64,000 nt of DNA, taken from Buddleja alternifolia. Its lineage: Eukaryota; Streptophyta; Magnoliopsida; Lamiales; Scrophulariaceae. Both the position numbers and the translations under genes were made by a program. Positions 57,635-64,000 of the stretch are shown piece by piece (positions within the stretch are counted from its first letter, which is position 1; every line of letters begins with the position of its first letter). The stretch is from assembly GCA_019426215.1 (NCBI GenBank), contig CM033405.1, positions 6,859,001 to 6,923,000 of the forward strand. The letters run 5' to 3'. The notes under the pieces are model-generated. The model saw nothing but the letters and a program-made list of their open reading frames with translations. It did no database searches and was not told the DNA's origin.

Positions 57635-57790
57635 TAACAACATATTTCGGCGGAATATTAATACAGGAAATGCAATTTAACACAAAGTTAGGGATGCAAA
57701 GTGGAAAAAACAAAAAAGTTGAGGATGCAAAGTGCAAATTTATTTTAGGTAAAGTTCAAATGCGAATATTCCGCCGGAACATGTTGTTAT
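57635..57790. repeat. Short inverted repeat, 24-bp arms
   Basis: AACAACATATTTCGGCGGAA at about 57635 pairs with TTCCGCCGGAACATGTTGTT at about 57770. About 105 bp lie between the arms, including a repeated GATGCAAAGTG. It is possibly a small foldback element. Confidence 0.5.
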
Positions 57791-59033
57791 TGTTGGAAAT
57801 CTTGATTGAGTAAATTGTGTTTAGTACGATTTTATTGGAGATTTAAGTGAATTCCACATGTTGAAAGTGGAATGTCTTTGGTTTAAATTAATCTACATTT
57901 TGAATAGATAAATTTGGAGTATTTAATTACTCAAATCCGATTTCGGGTGAATGAGAAATTAATTAACAAAGTGTGTCACTTAAAATGTGGTTCATAATTG
58001 GAATCAATAAGTTGATATGAACAAATGCGATTAAATGATTACAATCATACGATCGACGGCCGTGGTCGTATGGAAAATAGTTCATTTAGTCCGAGGACTA
58101 CAATGTTCAAATCGAAAAATTGAGGGACCAATTTGAAATGACTTAATGAATCAAGATTCAAAGTTTTGGGGTCAAAATTAAAGTTTGTGGAAAGATAGGG
58201 TCTGAATTGCACAGCCGGATGGTGCAACCGGCCGCACCTAATCACTGCCCGGACAAGGTGCCTTATTATTGGCTAAGAGGCGGGTGCACGGTGCACCCGC
58301 CACACGGGATCCGAGCCAATGTCATTGTTTTTTAGTTCAGGGGGTGTTTTGAATAGGTGCAACCTTTGAGGCTAATGTGAAACGTCCGAAAAGGTTCAAA
58401 CAGGGGGCCTTTTGTCCAAAAGACAACCTTTGGGCCTTTCTGCAGAAACAGGAAAAGTTGCACTTTTTAGCCCAAAACCTTTCATTCTCTACAAATAGCC
58501 CTCCATAGTTTGGATTTATTTACACCAACATAATATTCTCTTCTCTCCTTTATTCTTAGTACTAATTTGAGTACTTTAAATATTCTTTTATTTCTTAAAT
58601 ATTAATTTTAATATTTTAAGAATAATGTTGAATATTAAATGCTAAATTGAGCATTTAAAATATTCTTGAAATTCTTAAATATTATTTTAAGAATTATTTA
58701 GTACTAATTTGAGTACTTTAAACATTCTTAAATATTATTTTAATATTGTAAGAATAGGTTTGTATATTAAATGTTTAGATGTGCATTTAATTCATCCATG
58801 TCCATCGAGAGAGTTTGGAACAAGTATTTTGTTCGCTAGGCTCGAAAATTTGTAGTGGTACTATTTCCGAGACGTTTGTCGTTGTATCTTGGGAGACAAT
58901 TGCCGTATTCTATGACCACCAAGTGCGAGGCAATATTGTCTTAAGGAAATAGGGTAACCCTTGCCTCGACATATTATTATCATTTTGCATCTTCATAAAC
59001 ACCGCCTGTTACGCACTAGAATTTTTTCCAACA
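57791..59033 (+). repeat. Probable solo LTR, 1243 bp
   Basis: It starts TGTTGGAAATC and ends TTTTTTCCAACA, giving TG...CA ends with a matching terminal inverted repeat. A TATA-like CTACAAATAG lies near 58488, and AT-rich tandem repeats at 58545-58760. No second copy, primer site or clean target duplication (GTTAT versus ACTTA) was seen. Confidence 0.6.
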
Positions 59034-59409
59034 ACTTAAGACAATATCTCGAGTGTTTTTTCTGAAGATGGCGCTATACAATGGCGAGATGAAATCAAGA
59101 GGGAATTTCATTTGATTTTTAATTTTTGTCATAATTTATAATTTTAATTATTTTATGACTAATTCAAGTTTGAATTCTGTTTGAGGTAAAATCCAAACTC
59201 AAGGAAGGAATTCTAGCTTGTCTCTGCCTCTTATTTTGGTGAATGAAACTTATGTTGGTCAACAAAACTAAGTTTACTAGAAATTGGAATCTGCTACTCG
59301 CTGCCCGAAAGTGTAGCAAAGAATTGAAAGAGGCATTTCAGATAAGTCTTTATGGATTATAAGGTGCCTATTCACTTAGCGTTCTAATTGCTTTGAATGT
59401 GGTACATAT
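59034..59409. other. Non-coding spacer
   Basis: No gene seen. It continues beyond the next element at 62246 as the original target locus. Confidence 0.5.
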
Positions 59410-60061
59410 TGTTGGGCGCAGCGGAAGTTTTGGGCCCGAGATTTAACTTATTAAGATTTGGCAAGTCCCACCAACAAGTTAATGACAAAATAATACCCGA
59501 AAAATATAACTATAATGCACACAAGATTTACGTGGTTCGGCAAAATCCGCCTATGTCCACGAGAGTTTCCGTTCTTCCACTATGAGAGAAATTTACCGGT
59601 ACAAAAAATACACACTTGAGTTTATAGACAAACTCAAGAAAATCACTTTTGTACAACCACTCTCAAAGTTATATAGAACACTACTCTCAACCCCCCTTTG
59701 TATTGCCCCGAAAGAAAAACCCCACAAGTGTTTCCCGTGTAGTACAATTTGTATCTACCACAAATTGCTTTCCCTAGTATACACTACACTTTTCCTAGTA
59801 TATACTACACTACACACTCTTTGCTCTCTATGTTTTTCTCTCGGTTTGGGATGGATCAAATGAGCAATGGAAGGATGCTATTTATAGCACAATTTCCACC
59901 TACCAAAACTCCTCCCATTGGTTGAAATTCCCACCGTTCAAAACAAGTTGGTTGAAGAAATTCAACTTTGATGACCACCTACCATTTTACTTTTGTATTT
60001 CAACTTTGATGGCCACCTACCATTTTATTGTTTATTTATTATTGTGGACAAATACCTAACA
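59410..60061 (-). repeat. 3' LTR of the gag-only element
   Basis: It pairs with 61595-62245, with about 15-20 differences by eye. TATAAATA lies on the minus strand at 59886-59879. Confidence 0.93.
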
Positions 60062-60213
60062 ATCTCCACCTCTACAATAATAATTCGCCGCAAACCAAAT
60101 TACGGAATTCCATTGGCCATTAATCAATTTTGCTGCACATGCCGAATCAATAAGGTCCTAACTCCACCTGATTCAAACCCGGCCAATGCACACATGCAGC
60201 CCAGTCAACACCA

Positions 60214-61539
60214 CTAGTCGATTGCCGAGAGGGACGACCTCGACCCATCCTCTCGCCCAGCAGGGTTTCCTTCACACCCGTCTGTACCCTGGAAGTTTAT
60301 CGGCGCGCTCCACTCCCAATTATCCTTTGAGGTCACCAGACGATACAAGTTTTCATACTTCTCTCCTTTCATTAGGACGTTTCCGCCAAGTGTGATTTTC
60401 AGGACTCCACCTCCAGCTGAATACTCACAGCTCTCGGAGTCCAATTGGCTCATGGAAATTAGATTCCTTCGCATCTTTGGGACATATGCCACACCACCCA
60501 AAGTACGATCTACTCCATCAAACATTTTGATTTTCACCACTCCCATACCCATGATTCTACAAGTAGAACCATCACCCAAGGACAAAGTACATGCCCTCTT
60601 TTCTTGGAGCGAATCAAAATAATCCTTCCTGGAGCATACATACATTACACATCCAGAATCTAAAATCCATCCATCCCGAGACGAAGTATCCATACGAGTA
60701 GAGACTGTGAAGACATCTCCATCGTATGCCACTACAGCATTACCGCCACCACCACCATTATGACTAACATTGTCCCTCACTCTATTAGGACAATTTCTTT
60801 TATAATGGCCTTCCTCGTGGCAATGGTAGCATCTCCTGCCCTTTCCCCTGGTCTTTGAATCTGACCTGCTCCTCGCAGATTCACCACCAGATGTCCTCCC
60901 GTACCGATTCATTCCCCGAGTAACCAGCACAGACTCATGTCCCACCTCCTGGTTTGCCTTCCTTTGTTTTTCGTGAGACAAAAGTGACGCACTCACATAC
61001 TCCAAGTCTAGTGTATCTTTCCCGTATAGCAACGTCGTCACTAGACTATCGTATGAATCCGGGAGCGAGGTAAGAAATAAAAGGGCTTTATCTTTTTCCT
61101 CGACTTTAACCCTAACTTTTCGAAGTTGGTCCACCAATCCATTAAACTGGTTCATGTGATCCATCAGACTATCACCCTCCAGCATCTTGAGCCTATACAG
61201 TTGCCGCTTTAGATGCAATTTTGTAGACAAAGATTTCCCGAGATACAAGTTCTCTAACTTTGCCCACAACTTTGGTGCCGAATCTTCAGAATCATCATCC
61301 ACAACATTATTAATAATGTTGTCTGCAATACAAAGTCAAATTGTGCTAACACAGCGCAATTCCAAATCTTTCCACCGTGCACTTTCCATATCCTTCGGTT
61401 TCGCCTCCTCTCCCTCCAACACCAATGCCAAGCCATGTTGAATTAGGAGGTCTTTCACCCTTCTTTGCCAAAGAGTGAAATTCCCTTTGCCATCAAATTG
61501 TTGCACCGAAAATGTATTTGGCCTCGACGTGCCCTCCAT
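60214..61539 (-). pseudogene. Copia gag with CCHC knuckle and partial protease, one in-frame stop
   Basis: The first ATG is at 61539 (MEGTSRPNTFSVQQFDGKGN). The gag core (UBN2 type) runs to about 60950: WQRRVKDLLIQHGLALVL, LWAKLENLYLGKSLSTKLHL, FNGLVDQLRKVRVKVE, LLFLTSLPDSYDSLVTTL. A CCHC knuckle CYHCHEEGHYKRNC lies at 60789-60831. A protease start follows (GWILDSGCVMYVCSRKDYFD near 60650, with the active-site DSG), then the gag-pre-integrase-like stretch ending near 60214. A TGA at 61336-61338 interrupts the frame; everything else is in one frame. In this position gag could package element RNA and be supplied to or by related elements. Confidence 0.92.
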
Positions 61540-61580
61540 CTTAAGAAATAAATCTCGATTTATCAACCCTTAACCAAATG

Positions 61581-61592
61581 GCTCTGATGCCA
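61581..61592 (-). promoter_or_regulatory. Primer-binding site, tRNA-Met variant
   Basis: The minus strand reads TGGCATCAGAGC, two bases from the LTR. It differs from the usual TGGTATCAGAGC by one base. Confidence 0.88.
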
Positions 61593-61594
61593 CT

Positions 61595-62245
61595 TGTTGG
61601 GCGCAACGGAAGTTTTAGGCCCGAGATTTAACTTATTAAGATTCGGCAAGTCTCACCAACAAGTTAATGACAAAATAATACCCGAAGAATATAACTATAA
61701 TGCACACAAGATTTACGTGGTTCGGCAAAATCCGCCTACGTCCACGAGAGTTCCCGTTCTTCCACTATGAGAGAAATTTACCGGTACAAAAAATACACAC
61801 TTGAGTTTATAGACAAACTCAAGAAAATCACTCTTGTACAACCACTCTCAAAGTTATATAGAACACTACTCTCAACCCCCTTTGTATTGCCCCGAAAGAA
61901 AAACCCCACAAGTGTTTCCCGTGTAGTACAATTTGTATCTACCACAAATTGCTTTCCCTAGTATACAATACACTTTTCCTAGTATATACTACACTACACA
62001 CACTTTGCTCTCTATGTTTTTCTCTCGGTTTGGGATGGATCAAATGAGTAATGGAAGGCTGCTATTTATAGCACAATTTCCACCTACCAAAACTCCTCCC
62101 ATTGGTTGAAATTCCCACCGTTCAAAACAAGTTGGTTGAAGAAATTCAACTTTGATGGCCACCTACTATTTTACTTTTGTATTTCAACTTTGATGGTCAC
62201 CTACCATTTTATTGTTTATTTATTATTGTGGACAAATACCTAACA
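61595..62245 (-). repeat. 5' LTR of the gag-only element
   Basis: It would drive transcription to the left. TATAAATA lies on the minus strand at 62070-62063. The shared LTR core with the 35749 element lies at about 61714-61875. Confidence 0.93.
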
Positions 62246-62250
62246 CATAT

Positions 62251-64000
62251 TAAAGAAGGAAATATATGAAAGTATGCACTGGACAAATTAAAATTGAAAG
62301 AAGTTTCTAATTGATGAAATTTCATTCAAAGTGCATATAATATATTCTCTGCTATATAGATGTTATGATTATATAAGTCAAATGATGGAGTATAATCATG
62401 TGATAAAACTTATCAACTGTTTGATTACTTCATTTGATTACATATTGTGTTGAATAATATTAAATGTGATTTAATATCTAGTTATGCAACAATGATGTAA
62501 TCATGTTAGATAAATTTGAGCATGCGGTATTATGTGATTAAATATTTAATTATATTTTATCTTTGTGATTTATTCTTGATAAAGAATAAATAAATGTGTA
62601 TGCATAAAATTACTTTATTTTGCTAAGCATATATGAAGTAATTGTTTAGTAATTTTCTTTCGGCTTATGAATAAATGCAATAAGTGTGATTCTTCACTAT
62701 ATTTGACAATTTTTAGTGTAAAGCCTGATCACAATGAATGAAAAAATGCATTATTTAAATAGTTGATTTAAATTGATTGCATGTTCTTTTCATGTGATAG
62801 TGACGTTTATTTAAAGAAGTCGATTTTGTGTTAAGAATAATTATTACATTATTTAGAGTTGTAGCCTACAATTTTCACCGTAAAAGTGAAATAGTTGTTG
62901 AGGCTAAACTAGTCGTGGTTTCATTTAAGCGAAAGAAAAACTAGTCTAATTTTAAGAAATTAAAATAGACAACGTGGAACGTCGTCACTATGAACCTGTA
63001 AGGTTTCTAAGTGATAATTTTTCCAAATGTTTCATATTATGAAACGTGCTCTCTGAAAAGAGAAATGTGGACGACATATTGTACAAAGTACACAACTTGA
63101 TCAAGAATAAAGGATGTTAATTGTCGGAGTAAGATCATGAAAGTCGGTCAAATGTCTGAAATTAAATCCAAGAAAATGACCTTAAGGCCTTAGACAATTT
63201 GGTAAAACCAAATTATAGTTGGTGTACTGACAAAAGTCAAGGATAAGGAAAAATTATTCCGATGGAACAACCACAAATGTGGTAAGCCAAACCACGCTGA
63301 TAGTGGTTAATTATAAATAATTCGACCCATGTAAATGGTGGGTGACTGTCAAGGACAAATTGAACCATATAATTGGTGGGTGTTTGTTAAGACAATCCGA
63401 ACCACTCAAATGGTGGGTAATCGTCAAGACAAACCAAGCCAGGCAAATGGTGGGTGATTAAATCACTAAAAAAGGTATTTCTAAAAAAAATGCAAAAAAG
63501 TGAATCGTTCGGAAGGTTTAATGTCATTACCCCTGATTTTTTTAACAACTTTGGAGCGTGAGCCTAGTTTTTCATAACAAAAGCTTCTTTTTTTTTTTTT
63601 TTTGCATATTTTCTTAGCACGAGGGGGTATTTAGCATTTTCGATCTAACACGTTTTTTTACATTTTTTTTCTTAGTTCCATATTTATTAGTTATGTTTAA
63701 ATGCATATGATGTGTTAGGATATGTTTTATGGAATAGGTTTTAAAAAAATAAAATTATTTTGTTCATTTCAGGAACATGCACGGTTTTGAGAATTTTTTT
63801 TTTGTTTATTCTTAACAAATAAAAAGAATATGGGGTTTTGTCGATTTGATTTTGGAAGAGAATGTGGTGCTTCGTCATTCCTGTCAAAGTGGGTGTTATA
63901 ATCTTGAAGGATGAAGAAAACATCAAAGGTGTTGTGAACCAGTCAAAAACGCAGTTTAAATATTTTAAAGTCAGAAACATGTATAATTTTACATATAAGG
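62251..64000. other. AT-rich stretch; no gene seen
   Basis: No coding similarity recognised. 62250-62800 is very AT-rich; 62800-63300 is mixed. T runs lie at 63585-63605. A short tandem array at 63320-63460 is listed separately. Confidence 0.45.
63320..63460. repeat. 37-bp tandem repeat, four units
   Basis: TGGTGGGT recurs at 63337, 63374, 63411 and 63448, an exact 37-bp step, in units of the form AACCA...AAATGGTGGGTGA...GTCAAGACAA. Confidence 0.8.

Larger units (their letters stand above)
59410..62245 (-). mobile_element. Complete copia-type gag-only LTR element (TR-GAG), TSD CATAT
   Basis: Two LTRs of about 651 bp (59410-60061 and 61595-62245) begin TGTTGGGCGCA and end AATACCTAACA. CATAT is duplicated at 59405-59409 and 62246-62250. 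The primer site is on the minus strand at 61592-61581, and the polypurine tract GTAGAGGTGGAGAT is next to 60062. The internal region (1.5 kb) holds one gag frame with a protease fragment and no integrase or RT. This matches the description of terminal-repeat elements with a GAG domain. Confidence 0.94.

Overview
The window looks like repeat-rich intergenic DNA from an angiosperm nuclear genome, probably a eudicot. This is inferred from the AT-rich background, plant-type L1 LINEs with a DUF4283-like ORF1, a Ty3/Gypsy element of the Tat lineage with a second (archaeal-type) RNase H, copia elements primed by initiator tRNA-Met, and CACTA transposons ending in CACTACTACAAAAA. I found no convincing host gene, rRNA, functional tRNA or CRISPR array. 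Nearly everything recognisable is a mobile element or a repeat derived from one.

Layout, left to right. 1-3192: 5' part of a CACTA transposon (minus strand) whose TNP2-type transposase has one in-frame stop; it is inserted in the 3' LTR of a decayed copia element (3193 to about 8958, minus, with a probable 5' LTR to its right). 10365-11511: a short non-autonomous CACTA with a 3-bp target duplication. 13197-16270: a decayed L1 LINE (plus) with an inverted segment near its 3' end. About 17222-34581: a large Tat-lineage Gypsy element on the minus strand. It carries gag, protease, RT, RNase H, archaeal-type RNase H and integrase. Between pol and the 3' LTR, on the opposite strand, it carries a multi-exon plant mobile domain (PMD) gene. 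A 4.8-kb L1 LINE is inserted in its archaeal-type RNase H.

35749-40114: a complete non-autonomous LTR element (TSD GATGT, minus orientation) with a GC-rich minisatellite core and a CACTA inserted in it (36587-38008). 41715-46776: a tandem duplication of about 2 kb, each copy with its own CACTA end (43048 truncated, 45588 complete). 47170-48958: a CACTA of a variant family. 51433-52869: an element with long inverted terminal arms, each containing a tRNA-like module. 53299-53732: a small CACTA-like MITE. 53894-56298: a non-autonomous Gypsy-type LTR element holding a 12-unit, 86-bp satellite array. 57791-59033: a likely solo LTR. 59410-62245: a complete copia-type element encoding only gag and a piece of protease (TSD CATAT). 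The rest is AT-rich sequence in which I see no gene.

The most interesting structures are these. (i) The CACTA family has palindromic subterminal arrays and, in three copies, a long internal hairpin of about 130-145 bp per arm. (ii) One CACTA has shifted its repeat from TATTACAGCGG to TATGACAGCGG but keeps one terminus of the old type. (iii) The Tat element carries an antisense, intron-containing PMD gene. (iv) The 86-bp satellite has three dyads per unit. (v) Two unrelated LTR elements share a common LTR core. All coordinates and repeat comparisons were made by eye; family assignments come from recognised motifs, not database searches.
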